Below, one piece after another: positions 27,811 to 36,025 of a DNA stretch of 64,000 bases; positions within the stretch are counted from its first letter, which is position 1; the number at the start of each line of letters is the position of its first letter. The notes below the pieces were generated by a model that saw only the letters and a program-made list of their open reading frames with translations, did no database searches and was not told the DNA's origin. The position numbers were made by a program, and so were the translations under genes. Origin of the DNA: Elusimicrobia bacterium GWA2_66_18 (lineage in GTDB: Bacteria > Elusimicrobiota > Elusimicrobia > UBA1565 > UBA9628); NCBI GenBank assembly GCA_001799675.1, contig MGTX01000028.1:25730-89729 (forward strand), read 5' to 3'.

Positions 27811-28815
27811 TTAGGACTTGTTGAAGTCCGTTTCGAACTCCTCGACGACTTCGAGGATCGCCTCGAACTTGGGCGGCTCCGAGAAAAACATGTCGTCTCT
27901 CATCGCTTGGTAGTCCCGCCTCCACTCGGCCAGCCGCTCTTTCGGCGGCAGGAGACGCAGGGTCCCCTTCTTCAGGGTCTTGTAATCAACCCAGGTTTGG
28001 CGAAAGAAGGCCTCGCGGTGCGTGGCGATGCGCTCGAACAAGCCCGCATCCTTGACGGCCTCGGCGGCGATACCCTTTTGGATCAAACATGAGAGGTCGT
28101 AATAGTGCCGGGAGAGCCGCGTTTTGAGCGCCTTTTCAGGCGGACGGAAGGTTTCTTCATGCAAGAGCATCGCCTTCTCCCAAAACGTCCGCCGAGCCGC
28201 GACGGTCCTCACCTCGAATTCCGGGGCGAAGAACACCCCGGAAATCTGCTCGGCGAGAAGTGGCCGAATGGTCGGGCGCTCGGCCGGCTCGGTTTCTGAG
28301 CGCGCCCCGAACTCCATCTTGACCTCGCGCTTGATGTAGTCGGCCTCGTCGACAGAAAGTGCCGTCGGATATGCGAACAAAAGAGTCAACTGATCCGGGT
28401 CTGTTTCGCGGCCGGCAAAAGAAAGCGTTCCACGCTCACCACGAGGCAGCGCCGTATCGATTCTCTGCTGGAGCGCGGGACGGATTTCGCCGTCGATCTT
28501 GGCGCTGCAGACATCCTTCAGCTTGCCCACGCGGCTGCGGCTCAAGGTCGCCCCGCCGAAGCCGAGATAGTCGCGCTCGATCACGAGGTCGATGTCTTCG
28601 GAAAAACGATCGATCAGCTTCCAGCCCTTGGATAAGGAGGTCCCGCCCTTGAAAGTCAGCTGCGGGCCCCATCCGGGCAAGGCAAGAAGCTCCCGCAAGG
28701 TCCAGCAAACCCAGAAATCCTTTTCCACGCTGACGGCCGAGATGCCCAACTCGGCGGCGGCCTTTTCACAGGCAAGGCGTCGATCCTTTGGGTCGAGTTT
28801 AAACCACGCGTTCAC
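27811..28815 (-). CDS. AbiEii-type nucleotidyltransferase toxin
   Basis: GTG start 28815; LTFKGGTSLSKGWKLIDRFSEDIDLVIERD; SRHYYDLSCLI. Confidence 0.88.
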   Translation of the reverse strand: MNAWFKLDPKDRRLACEKAAAELGISAVSVEKDFWVCWTLRELLALPGWGPQLTFKGGTSLSKGWKLIDRFSEDIDLVIERDYLGFGGATLSRSRVGKLKDVCSAKIDGEIRPALQQRIDTALPRGERGTLSFAGRETDPDQLTLLFAYPTALSVDEADYIKREVKMEFGARSETEPAERPTIRPLLAEQISGVFFAPEFEVRTVAARRTFWEKAMLLHEETFRPPEKALKTRLSRHYYDLSCLIQKGIAAEAVKDAGLFERIATHREAFFRQTWVDYKTLKKGTLRLLPPKERLAEWRRDYQAMRDDMFFSEPPKFEAILEVVEEFETDFNKS

Positions 28816-29453
28816 TTGGGCGCCTCCGAGTTCGTGGACACTTCCCGCATGATCGTCGCGATCCAAGCCGGAGCATAGCGCGCGTCGGAGGCCAGCCGGT
28901 GGAGATCATCGACCGAGAGCGCCTTTCTTAGCAGCGGTATCGTGGAACTGTGGTCGCTTTTTTTGCCGAGCCACCGCAACGCCTGAATGACGAGGCCGCT
29001 GGCGGTGCCCGCCGTGGCCATGTTGCGGGGCGTCGTTCGGCGCAGGATGATATGCGTCTTTCCGACTCTGAGCCGGCGCGTCGGCCCATCGGTCAGATAG
29101 ACAATGCGCACCGGCACCTGGGTCGATAGGTGCAGGAGGTTCGCGGCGTAGGTGCCGGTCGGCTGGAGGCGGATGGCGTCACGGCGCTTGAGCGCCTGTT
29201 CCACTTCTTTGAGATCGGGCGCCAAGACTCCGAACTGAGGATGGTTCCGCGGCCTGTCGTAGAACCCGCGCGCGATCTGCCGGATCAAGCCCGCCTTCTT
29301 GTGCCGCTTGAGCGCTGCAGCGACGGCGTTACGGCTGCCCAGGTCGCTCAGGTCGGCGGGCGTGAAGACCCAGCCGGCCGGGCGACTCTGGACCAAGCCC
29401 AGTATATGGCTATCTACAGATGTGGCGTGTTTTCCCCTGCCCATATTTGACAC
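28812..29453 (-). CDS. AbiEi-type antitoxin / DUF6088-like regulator
   Basis: N-terminal wHTH (FTPADLSDLGSRNAVAAALKRHKKAGLIRQIARGFYDRP); 4-bp overlap with the AbiEii-type gene. Confidence 0.82.
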   Translation of the reverse strand: MSNMGRGKHATSVDSHILGLVQSRPAGWVFTPADLSDLGSRNAVAAALKRHKKAGLIRQIARGFYDRPRNHPQFGVLAPDLKEVEQALKRRDAIRLQPTGTYAANLLHLSTQVPVRIVYLTDGPTRRLRVGKTHIILRRTTPRNMATAGTASGLVIQALRWLGKKSDHSSTIPLLRKALSVDDLHRLASDARYAPAWIATIMREVSTNSEAPK

Positions 29454-29481
29454 AAATAGTAGCCTGTTTTTGTGTCAAATA
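29444..29481. promoter_or_regulatory. 13-bp inverted repeat at the AbiEi start, candidate autoregulatory operator
   Basis: TATTTGACACAAA ... TTTGTGTCAAATA, 12-nt spacer, perfect arms. Confidence 0.6.
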
Positions 29482-29526
29482 CAAGGGGTGGGTATACCGC
29501 AGGAGGAAACACAAAAGCGAGCTTGG

Positions 29527-29567
29527 CGCATGCTTGTAAGCTCGTGCGACGAGCTTACAAGCATGCG
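29527..29567. repeat. perfect 19-bp inverted repeat with 3-nt loop
   Basis: CGCATGCTTGTAAGCTCGT-GCG-ACGAGCTTACAAGCATGCG. Confidence 0.9.
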
Positions 29568-29590
29568 AGGGCCTAAGTCAATCCCGCTAC

Positions 29591-29610
29591 TGTTTACAAA
29601 CCTGTAAACA
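29591..29610. promoter_or_regulatory. 8-bp inverted repeat, candidate operator
   Basis: TGTTTACA-AACC-TGTAAACA; a related half-site GTGTTTACAA occurs at ~29670. Confidence 0.5.
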
Positions 29611-29658
29611 CATACCTAGCGGAACACCAGTCATCGTCGAAGATTTATATAATCCCCT

Positions 29659-30393
29659 TTGACCATTTGTGTTTACAACCAACGAATAATTTCGCCCTCA
29701 TTTGTGACTGAGAGAAATCCCTTCGGCCCTACCGCTTCGCTCCTCCTGAGAGTGGCTTTCCGCCGTCCAGGAAAGCCGTGGGGCATCCGTGAACTGGCCC
29801 AAATGGCAGGCGTCAGCCCGGCGCTCTCCACCCTCGTACTACGACGCCTTGAGCGCCTTGGCCATGTCTCCCGGGAATCGACCGGAGAGGCACGGTTCCT
29901 CGATCTCCCGCGCCTACTGGAGGACTGGGCGGCATGGTACGCCGCCGCTCCGATCGAATCCTACCGCTACGCGATGGAGGGCGCGGAGACGCCAAAGGAG
30001 ATGTTTGCCCGGCTCTCCAAGGCCCGCGCCCATCTGCCGGGGCGGTGGGCGTTATCAGCGATGGCCGGAGCGTCCCTCGCCGCGCCCCACGCCGTGTTCA
30101 ACGAGGTACACGTGCATCTGGCCGAGGCCGACCGGCTGCAAAGCGCCTGGCGGCGTTCCCTGCTTCTGACCCCGGACACGAGAGGCCCATTCCACATTCT
30201 CCGGCCATACTACGCCGAAGCGGGGCTCCTGGACATGAGAGAAATCAGGAAGCTGCCAGTGGTTTCGGACATCCAACTATACCTTGAATGCCGGCGCTAT
30301 CCCGTCCGCGGGCGCGAGCAAGCGGAACATCTGCTGCACATGATCTCTCGCGATGCCAAGGCCGCTCAGGCTCGATTCCAAGTCAGTTGTTAA
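29659..30393 (+). CDS. wHTH protein resembling AbiEi-family antitoxin, apparently orphan
   Basis: wHTH (WGIRELAQMAGVSPALSTLVLRRLERLGHVSR) and C-terminal PVVSDIQLYLECRRYPVRGREQAEHLL. Start codon uncertain (TTG in ORF track). Confidence 0.65.
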   Translation: MTICVYNQRIISPSFVTERNPFGPTASLLLRVAFRRPGKPWGIRELAQMAGVSPALSTLVLRRLERLGHVSRESTGEARFLDLPRLLEDWAAWYAAAPIESYRYAMEGAETPKEMFARLSKARAHLPGRWALSAMAGASLAAPHAVFNEVHVHLAEADRLQSAWRRSLLLTPDTRGPFHILRPYYAEAGLLDMREIRKLPVVSDIQLYLECRRYPVRGREQAEHLLHMISRDAKAAQARFQVSC

Positions 30394-30481
30394 GAGTTAC
30401 TTAACAGCTGCCGCGTGAACCATGACCTGCACATATCCTCAAAAAACTTGCGGTATTGTGCGAATCGAAGGCAGGCCTTGA

Positions 30482-30560
30482 TATAATGTCCACAACATAC
30501 CCGCCACGCCTCTCGGCCCAACGGGCTGATGCGCAACTTGGGCGGGTTTTCTTTTTTTTG
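30482..30560 (+). ncRNA. possible short structured leader/small RNA with terminator
   Basis: TATAAT at 30482-30487, closing CCCGCC...GGCGGG stem around GGCCC-AAC-GGGCT hairpin, then TTTTCTTTTTTTT at ~30547. Confidence 0.4.
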
Positions 30561-30571
30561 GGTATGCAAAA

Positions 30572-30823
30572 ATGAGCGATAAACCGCGTCCGCTTCCTGA
30601 TGTCATTGAACACGCCTCGCTGCCCAAGGATGAACAATATCGAAAGGGCTTGAGAGCTCACTGGGAAAAGCAATACGGCCGCACACTGTCAGATGCGGAG
30701 CTCGAAGAGATTCATGCCAATACGACGAGGTTCCTGAGCATCCTATACCGCTGGCATGTCGAAGATGAAAATAAGAAGCTCGAGGTGGCTACGAAGACGC
30801 CGAAACCAGATAAGCCGCTATGA
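30572..30823 (+). CDS. small hypothetical protein
   Basis: MSDKPRPLPDVIEHASLPKDEQYRKGLRAHWEKQYGRTLSDAELEEIHANTTRFLSILYRWH; overlaps the next start. Confidence 0.5.
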   Translation: MSDKPRPLPDVIEHASLPKDEQYRKGLRAHWEKQYGRTLSDAELEEIHANTTRFLSILYRWHVEDENKKLEVATKTPKPDKPL

Positions 30824-31098
30824 AATTCGTCTGTGTTTCCGACACCCACACGATGCACGATCGGCTGCCCATTCCTGAGGGCGATGTCTTTATCCACGCC
30901 GGCGACATGACGGACGTCGGCTCCCTGGAGGACGTCGCCCGCTTCAATGGTTTCCTGAAGTCGCTCAAGCACCGCTATAAGATCGTGATCGCCGGCAATC
31001 ATGACTTCGCCTTCCAAAATTCCCATCAGGTGGCCAAGAGCATGCTGACCGACTGCATCTACCTGGAGGATTCGGAGACCACCATCGAGGGCATCAAG
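30820..31098 (+). pseudogene. 3'-truncated metallophosphoesterase
   Basis: MKFVCVSDTHTMHDRLPIPEGDVFIHAGDMTDVG...KIVIAGNHDFAF...ETTIEGIK, then non-homologous tail PMPSPLGRIL. Confidence 0.75.
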
Positions 31099-31147
31099 CC
31101 TATGCCGAGTCCGCTTGGTCGAATTTTATACAATCATCTGAGAATCT

Positions 31148-31726
31148 ATGAAGACATCTCCGGAGCTGTTCGTCATCGCGGGTCCTAATGGGGCCGGGAA
31201 AACGACATTCGCTCGGGAGTTTCTTCCGAAATATGCGAAGTGCCAGGAGTTCGTGAATGCCGACCTCATCGCGGGTGGGCTTTCCCCGTTCTCTCCTGGA
31301 GCCGCCGCGATCGAGGCGGGCCGCATCATGCTCCACAGGATCGAGGAGCTATCGGCGCAGCGCCACACGTTCGCGTTCGAGACAACCCTATCCGGCCGAA
31401 GTTATCTCTCTCTTTTCAAGAAGCTCCGAGCTGGCGGATACCGCATTCACCTGATATTCTTATGGTTGCCCCAAGTCGAACTCGCGATCCAGCGTGTGAA
31501 GGAAAGAATTCATCGCGGAGGACATTCAGTTCCGGAGCAAGACATTAGACGGCGCTTCGACCGGGGCATAAAGAATCTCTTGACTGAGTATCACGTGCTT
31601 GTGGATACATGGGGTCTTTTCGATAACTCAGGCAGCCAGCCCCGGCCTATTGCGAAGGCTAAAGAGGGAATCATCGAGAGAATAGATGCCCCATTATTCG
31701 AAAAGATCCGGGAAGGCTTAAAATAA
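31148..31726 (+). CDS. zeta-toxin-like P-loop kinase
   Basis: ELFVIAGPNGAGKTTFAREFLPKYAKCQEFVNADLIAGGLSPFSP...FAFETTLSGRSYLSLFKKLRAGGY. Confidence 0.82.
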   Translation: MKTSPELFVIAGPNGAGKTTFAREFLPKYAKCQEFVNADLIAGGLSPFSPGAAAIEAGRIMLHRIEELSAQRHTFAFETTLSGRSYLSLFKKLRAGGYRIHLIFLWLPQVELAIQRVKERIHRGGHSVPEQDIRRRFDRGIKNLLTEYHVLVDTWGLFDNSGSQPRPIAKAKEGIIERIDAPLFEKIREGLK

Positions 31727-31728
31727 AC

Positions 31729-31917
31729 ATGAAAGTAAAACGTGTGCCAAAAAACCACGACATCATGCTGAAAGCCGAGAAGGCTCTCCAGATCGCTGTT
31801 GCGAAAACAATTGAAGATCATCGCATGAGCGGGGACCCTATCGTCGTTTGGAAAAACGGGAAAGTCGTCAAGATTCCCGCCAGCCGAATCCCACGCGCCA
31901 AGTCTATCGGCGCCTGA
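31729..31917 (+). CDS. small partner of the zeta-like kinase (candidate antitoxin)
   Basis: 62 aa, 2-bp gap after the kinase gene: KAEKALQIAVAKTIEDHRMSGDPIVVWKNGKVVKIPASRI. Confidence 0.65.
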   Translation: MKVKRVPKNHDIMLKAEKALQIAVAKTIEDHRMSGDPIVVWKNGKVVKIPASRIPRAKSIGA

Positions 31918-31930
31918 ATCGCTCCCGCCC

Positions 31931-32269
31931 GTGAACGCGCTAGACAGGGTTCAGGTAGCCAAGACGGTTCGGACGTTCTTGGACACGAAACGTCCGGTTG
32001 ACCCTGCCATTAGAGTCAAGCTCGACTTCGCTTTCCGTTTCCACAGGCAGAGCGTGGAACTACTTGAAATCCGCCCGAAGTTTAACAAGCCGGGTAAGAC
32101 CGACCATGCTTTTGCCAAGGCCACGTTCGTGAAGGCGCAGGCAATCTGGAAGGTCTACTGGATGCGCGGCAACTTGAAATGGCATCCATACCAGCTGGCT
32201 AAAGTCCGCTCACTGAATGCGTTTCTGAAGCTGGTTGGTGAAGACAAGCATCATTGCTTCTTCGGCTGA
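31931..32269 (+). CDS. DUF3024-like protein
   Basis: RVKLDFAFRFHRQSVELLEIRPKFNKPGKTDHAFAKATFVKAQAIWKVYWMRGNLKWHPY. Confidence 0.6.
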   Translation: MNALDRVQVAKTVRTFLDTKRPVDPAIRVKLDFAFRFHRQSVELLEIRPKFNKPGKTDHAFAKATFVKAQAIWKVYWMRGNLKWHPYQLAKVRSLNAFLKLVGEDKHHCFFG

Positions 32270-32296
32270 CGCAAACGGGCGCATCCTTCCGGGTCA

Positions 32297-32470
32297 GCTA
32301 ATTACGGGCAATCCAATTTTTCGCAAATATTCGAACGTCGGGTCGTAGAACTCTGCTTTGCGCGTCGGGTCTTCATCTGAACCTTCGGGAATGACGATCA
32401 CTATTCCCTGACGCGCCCGAGTCAACAGCACGCGATAGGCATTCTTCAGATAAGTTTTCCTGTCGGAAAT
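32297..32470 (-). pseudogene. C-terminal remnant of a DUF2075-type helicase
   Basis: YLKNAYRVLLTRARQGIVIVIPEGSDEDPTRKAEFYDPTFEYLRKIGLPVIS; helicase motif VI-like tail with no upstream ATPase. Confidence 0.65.
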
Positions 32471-32517
32471 TCGTGAAGGGGATCGTCGTCCAGCCCGATA
32501 AGAGGGCTGAAATGACT

Positions 32518-32565
32518 TGGGACCCTCAAGCCGTCCTAAGTCTCGCGGACGGTCCGAGGGTCCCA
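32518..32565. repeat. long imperfect hairpin next to the left att repeat
   Basis: TGGGACCCTC-aag-CCGTCC-(10 nt)-GGACGG-tcc-GAGGGTCCCA. Confidence 0.7.
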
Positions 32566-32589
32566 GCCACTGCAATGATGGTGATTAAG

Positions 32590-32637
32590 AATGGTTGCGG
32601 GGGCTGGATTTGAACCAGCGACCTCAAGGTTATGAGC
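32590..32637 (-). repeat. att-like direct repeat, left copy; 3' half of tRNA-fMet
   Basis: 48 bp AATGGTTGCGGGGGCTGGATTTGAACCAGCGACCTCAAGGTTATGAGC identical to 53486-53533. Reverse complement gives GCTCATAACC...GGTTCAAATCCAGCCCCCGCAACCA. Confidence 0.92.
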
Positions 32638-32761
32638 TTCACCCGTTTACGGTGAGACCCTCTCCGACGAGGACCAACCCCTTCACCACGCGGTTTGAAC
32701 GACTAACCTTGTGGTCCTAGAAGGAGTGTAGCAAATCACGAGGATGAACGGCTGTATTATG

Positions 32762-33292
32762 TTATCGCTGAAAGACTTCGTCCGCAGTCACGCCGTACTG
32801 CACACGTAATCGATCTCGGAGAGTTTCGACAATGCTGACGACGGTCTTTGGATAAGCATTGTCCTTTGGGTTGTTTAGCCATAGTAAGAAGCTGCCCGGA
32901 TGACCGGAGATTCGGTTGAGCAGTGCTACCGCCTCGAACTGCGTTAGAGCACGGCGACGCTTCTTGTCCCAGACATGCGCCACAACCGCATTCCTGAATT
33001 TCTTAACATCGCGACTTTGGAGCTGGCTGACCAGCGCCTTGATCTCTGGCCTTAGTTCCGCTGGAACAAGATGGTGAAACCGTTCCCAGAACTCGCATAG
33101 TTTATTCAGTGCAAGAATGAGGTGAGAAACGCACATCTTCTGAACAGCGACGATGCCGGCCTGGGAGAATTCTCCTCTCGTGAACTTCGACTGATAGTTG
33201 TCGAAGACCATGGTTCCCGCTATCAGGCTGTCGAATAGATCGTTAAGGACGTAGACGGCGTCGAGAACGGAGCTTCTATTGATGTCTCTCAT
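32762..33292 (-). CDS. putative HEPN-domain (AbiU2-like) protein
   Basis: All-helical sequence with KKFRNAVVAHVWDKK (R-x5-H). Confidence 0.5.
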   Translation of the reverse strand: MRDINRSSVLDAVYVLNDLFDSLIAGTMVFDNYQSKFTRGEFSQAGIVAVQKMCVSHLILALNKLCEFWERFHHLVPAELRPEIKALVSQLQSRDVKKFRNAVVAHVWDKKRRRALTQFEAVALLNRISGHPGSFLLWLNNPKDNAYPKTVVSIVETLRDRLRVQYGVTADEVFQR

Positions 33293-33310
33293 TCGGATGC
33301 AGGCTTCTCA

Positions 33311-33772
33311 TCAGGCCGCGCGGAGCCATTGACGAATCAGCTGGGCGGATTGGGTCGATTCCTCGCGTAGCGTCGAAATGGCATCGGTCATGATGAGCTT
33401 GGGCCACTTCCGCGCATCCTTCTTCCAATCGGCGTAGTAGCGGACTTCATCCACTCCCCGGAAATGCCGGAACCATATCCCAAGGCGAGGATCGCGTTGG
33501 GCGATGTAGTTGTAGTCGCCCGCGATACGGGCAAGTGCGAACGGGAAGTGATGAGCCATCACGAGCACCAGATCGCCGATGCGCATCTTGGTCGCGAAGC
33601 TCTTGTAGTCGCGCTGTCCAGGCGGTAGGTCACTGAGGTCGGCTTTGCGGAGGTCCCCAGTGTCCTTGGCAAAGTCAAGGCCTACGAAGCCTGCTGCGAG
33701 CGACTCGACACAGCATTTCGTCGATTCATCGGGGTCCGCCGGATGTAGCTGCATGCGCCAGAATTGTTTCAT
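33311..33772 (-). CDS. EVE/PUA-like putative modified-base reader
   Basis: MKQFWRMQLHPADP...KMRIGDLVLVMAHHFPFALARIAGDYNYI...IWFRHFRGVDEVRYYADW. Confidence 0.5.
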   Translation of the reverse strand: MKQFWRMQLHPADPDESTKCCVESLAAGFVGLDFAKDTGDLRKADLSDLPPGQRDYKSFATKMRIGDLVLVMAHHFPFALARIAGDYNYIAQRDPRLGIWFRHFRGVDEVRYYADWKKDARKWPKLIMTDAISTLREESTQSAQLIRQWLRAA

Positions 33773-33784
33773 CGCACAGCTCCT

Positions 33785-35086
33785 TCAGTCTTCCCAAAAC
33801 GCTTCGAGGCGGTCGCTTCCCAGCTCACCGCTATCCAGCAGCAGGTCCTGGAAGTCGCCGAGTTCAAAGTCTCGCGGCCGCTCGATCTTTCTCGCTACGA
33901 GTTGCAGAAGGCTCTCCGCCGAGAGCAGAACGACGGATTTCGTTCCGGTTTCCCGCCTGATCCGATCGGTGTTCGCCTTCCCATCGCCGCGGAAGGTCGC
34001 CGAGACGAAACAGAAGTAGAAATTCGCGTAGCCTTGCTTCCGCAGGTCCCGCTCGTGAGTCTTGATGTATTCGATTACGTTGCGGTCATCGACGCCGATT
34101 CCGTATCCGTCCTTGTAGCCCTTGGCGTCGAAGAGGATGGCGTAGTTGTGCTCCCGGCAGTAGGCAATGCCGTCCGGATTGCGTCCGGTCCCCTGGCCTA
34201 GTTTCGTGACCTCGAACCCCAGAACTTGGAAAGCCAGCGCCACGCGATCCTCAAAATCCGTGGCCGAACCTTCACCGCGGCTGAGTGTGAGCAGGTCGGC
34301 GAGGCGGGGAGGAACGAACTCCGAGTACCCGTTCAAAGTCGGAGTTTTGAGCGGGGCCTTTATCCCCTTGGCGCGCTTAGGCTGTTCGGCGGTTGGCTCC
34401 GCGGCCGGTTTCGCCGCCCAAAGCACGTGCTCGACAAACCAAAGCTTGTTGTCGCCCGGCTTCATCGCGGGAGCATACTCCTTGGCTAATTGCTCGTGCA
34501 GGTTCCAGAAGGTGTCGTACATGGCGGCCGGGTCGATGTTGGCCTCAAGCAGCCCTGAATCAACAAGCGTTTTCTTCGAGCTGTGATAGTAGACGGGAAT
34601 GCTGTCGGGGCGCTGAATCTGCCAGAAGTAGCTCAAGACGAAAGGCATCGAGGCCGGCCGCAACCGCTTGTCCGGGGTCACCAGCCGGGGTAGCTCGCGA
34701 AGGACGCGGTTGATCTTCTCGACGGCCTTCTCTTTCGAGTCCGGGACGGCCAGCGCTTCTCGGAGAAGCTGCGCCATCGGCTCCGATCCGTGGGACCAGT
34801 TCGTGAGCTGATTGAGGGTCATCTGACCGCTGAAGCCGGTGAAGCCCCAGTAATTGTGCTTGATGCTCAGGACATTGTTCTCCTGCTTGAATCCCTGGAG
34901 GTCCAGCTTGCCCGCAATGAATCGGTCCAGGAAACTGCGTAGCTCTGGAAGAGCTTCAGACCGTTCCTTGTCGAGGTCGCGGTACGATGGATAGACGACT
35001 CCCTGGTTGGTCAGGCTTTTGCCCGATTCATCGAACTGCTTGAGCAGGGTTTGGGCTATCCGGCGATGAGCTTCAGTGAGCGACAT
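33785..35086 (-). CDS. putative restriction endonuclease, C-terminal FokI-like PD-(D/E)xK domain
   Basis: DFEDRVALAFQVLGFEVTKLGQGTGRNPDGIAYCREHNYAILFDAKGYKDGY; N-terminal segment with NYWGFTGFSGQMTLNQL. Confidence 0.75.
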   Translation of the reverse strand: MSLTEAHRRIAQTLLKQFDESGKSLTNQGVVYPSYRDLDKERSEALPELRSFLDRFIAGKLDLQGFKQENNVLSIKHNYWGFTGFSGQMTLNQLTNWSHGSEPMAQLLREALAVPDSKEKAVEKINRVLRELPRLVTPDKRLRPASMPFVLSYFWQIQRPDSIPVYYHSSKKTLVDSGLLEANIDPAAMYDTFWNLHEQLAKEYAPAMKPGDNKLWFVEHVLWAAKPAAEPTAEQPKRAKGIKAPLKTPTLNGYSEFVPPRLADLLTLSRGEGSATDFEDRVALAFQVLGFEVTKLGQGTGRNPDGIAYCREHNYAILFDAKGYKDGYGIGVDDRNVIEYIKTHERDLRKQGYANFYFCFVSATFRGDGKANTDRIRRETGTKSVVLLSAESLLQLVARKIERPRDFELGDFQDLLLDSGELGSDRLEAFWED

Positions 35087-35116
35087 TGGCGATCTCCACC
35101 CGCATTATCCGTAGAC

Positions 35117-36025
35117 TTAGAGTCCCAGCTTGTCTCGCAGCTTGGCCATCTGTTCCTGCTTTTTGGCGACGGCCATTTTGCCGATGTTTCGGAGCTTCCA
35201 TTGGACGGCAGGCAGCCGTTCAACGCCATCGAGCCCGAGCAGCGCCCAATCAGGCTTCCCATCTTTTACGGAGAGCAAGAATCTCTTCTCTTGTTCGGTC
35301 AGGGAGCTCTTGAGTTGAGCGATTAGGCGTTCTCGGGCATCGACGAGGGCTTCATATGTCACGGGTTCGTCGGTCATTTCCGCGAACTCAGACTCGAAGG
35401 TTGCGCGCACGTCTTTACGCGTGGGCTCGATGACTTCATGCATGGGCCGGTCGTGGCTTATCAAATGGACAAGGAAGCCCTTTCTGATCTCAGAGGTGAG
35501 CCCAGGACCGTCGAGCAGCTGCTTGATGTCGAACAGATCGCGCGGATGCTGACGGTCGAGAGCGGCGCAGATCTTGCCGCCGAAGAGTTCCGGTTCGGCC
35601 AGGGTCCTGATCTTAGCGGCGGCTTCGAAGGTGTCGCGTGCCTTTTTTGAAAGGTCGCGCGTCACCACCCCGTTGATAGAACCCCGGATCACCGTGTTGG
35701 GCTCGATCTTCACCTCGGCCTTGGGCGCTCGCACCACGAGCTTGAGCACAAGCCCGGCGGTCTTGCTCTCGTGGACGTTGAACCCGACATTGGCCTTCTC
35801 GATGGACTTCTTGATCCGCTGAAGCCCGTCGCTGATGTTTCGCAGCGATTGCTCTCGAGGTTCGATCGGCAGATAGGTGAGGTCGATGTCCACGGAGAGC
35901 CGCGGCATGTCCCACACGAAGAAGTTGATCGCCGTGCCGCCTTTGAGCGCGAAGCTCTCTTCGGCGGCGACCTGGGGCAGGACGCGCAGCATGAGCCGCA
36001 CCTGATCGAGATAAGCCTGTCTCAT
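35117..36025 (-). CDS. AbiEii-type nucleotidyltransferase toxin
   Basis: FALKGGTAINFFVWDMPRLSVDIDLTYLP; RDLFDIKQLL. Confidence 0.88.
   Translation of the reverse strand: MRQAYLDQVRLMLRVLPQVAAEESFALKGGTAINFFVWDMPRLSVDIDLTYLPIEPREQSLRNISDGLQRIKKSIEKANVGFNVHESKTAGLVLKLVVRAPKAEVKIEPNTVIRGSINGVVTRDLSKKARDTFEAAAKIRTLAEPELFGGKICAALDRQHPRDLFDIKQLLDGPGLTSEIRKGFLVHLISHDRPMHEVIEPTRKDVRATFESEFAEMTDEPVTYEALVDARERLIAQLKSSLTEQEKRFLLSVKDGKPDWALLGLDGVERLPAVQWKLRNIGKMAVAKKQEQMAKLRDKLGL

Noticed and set aside
27290-27824. C-terminal extension of the transposase ORF
   Set aside because: Reads antisense through the truncated HNH-associated gene; not transposase sequence.
32590-32637. 48-bp repeats as a CRISPR array
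   Set aside because: Only two copies, 20.9 kb apart, and matching a tRNA 3' half. No CRISPR-like regular repeat/spacer array was noticed anywhere in the window.
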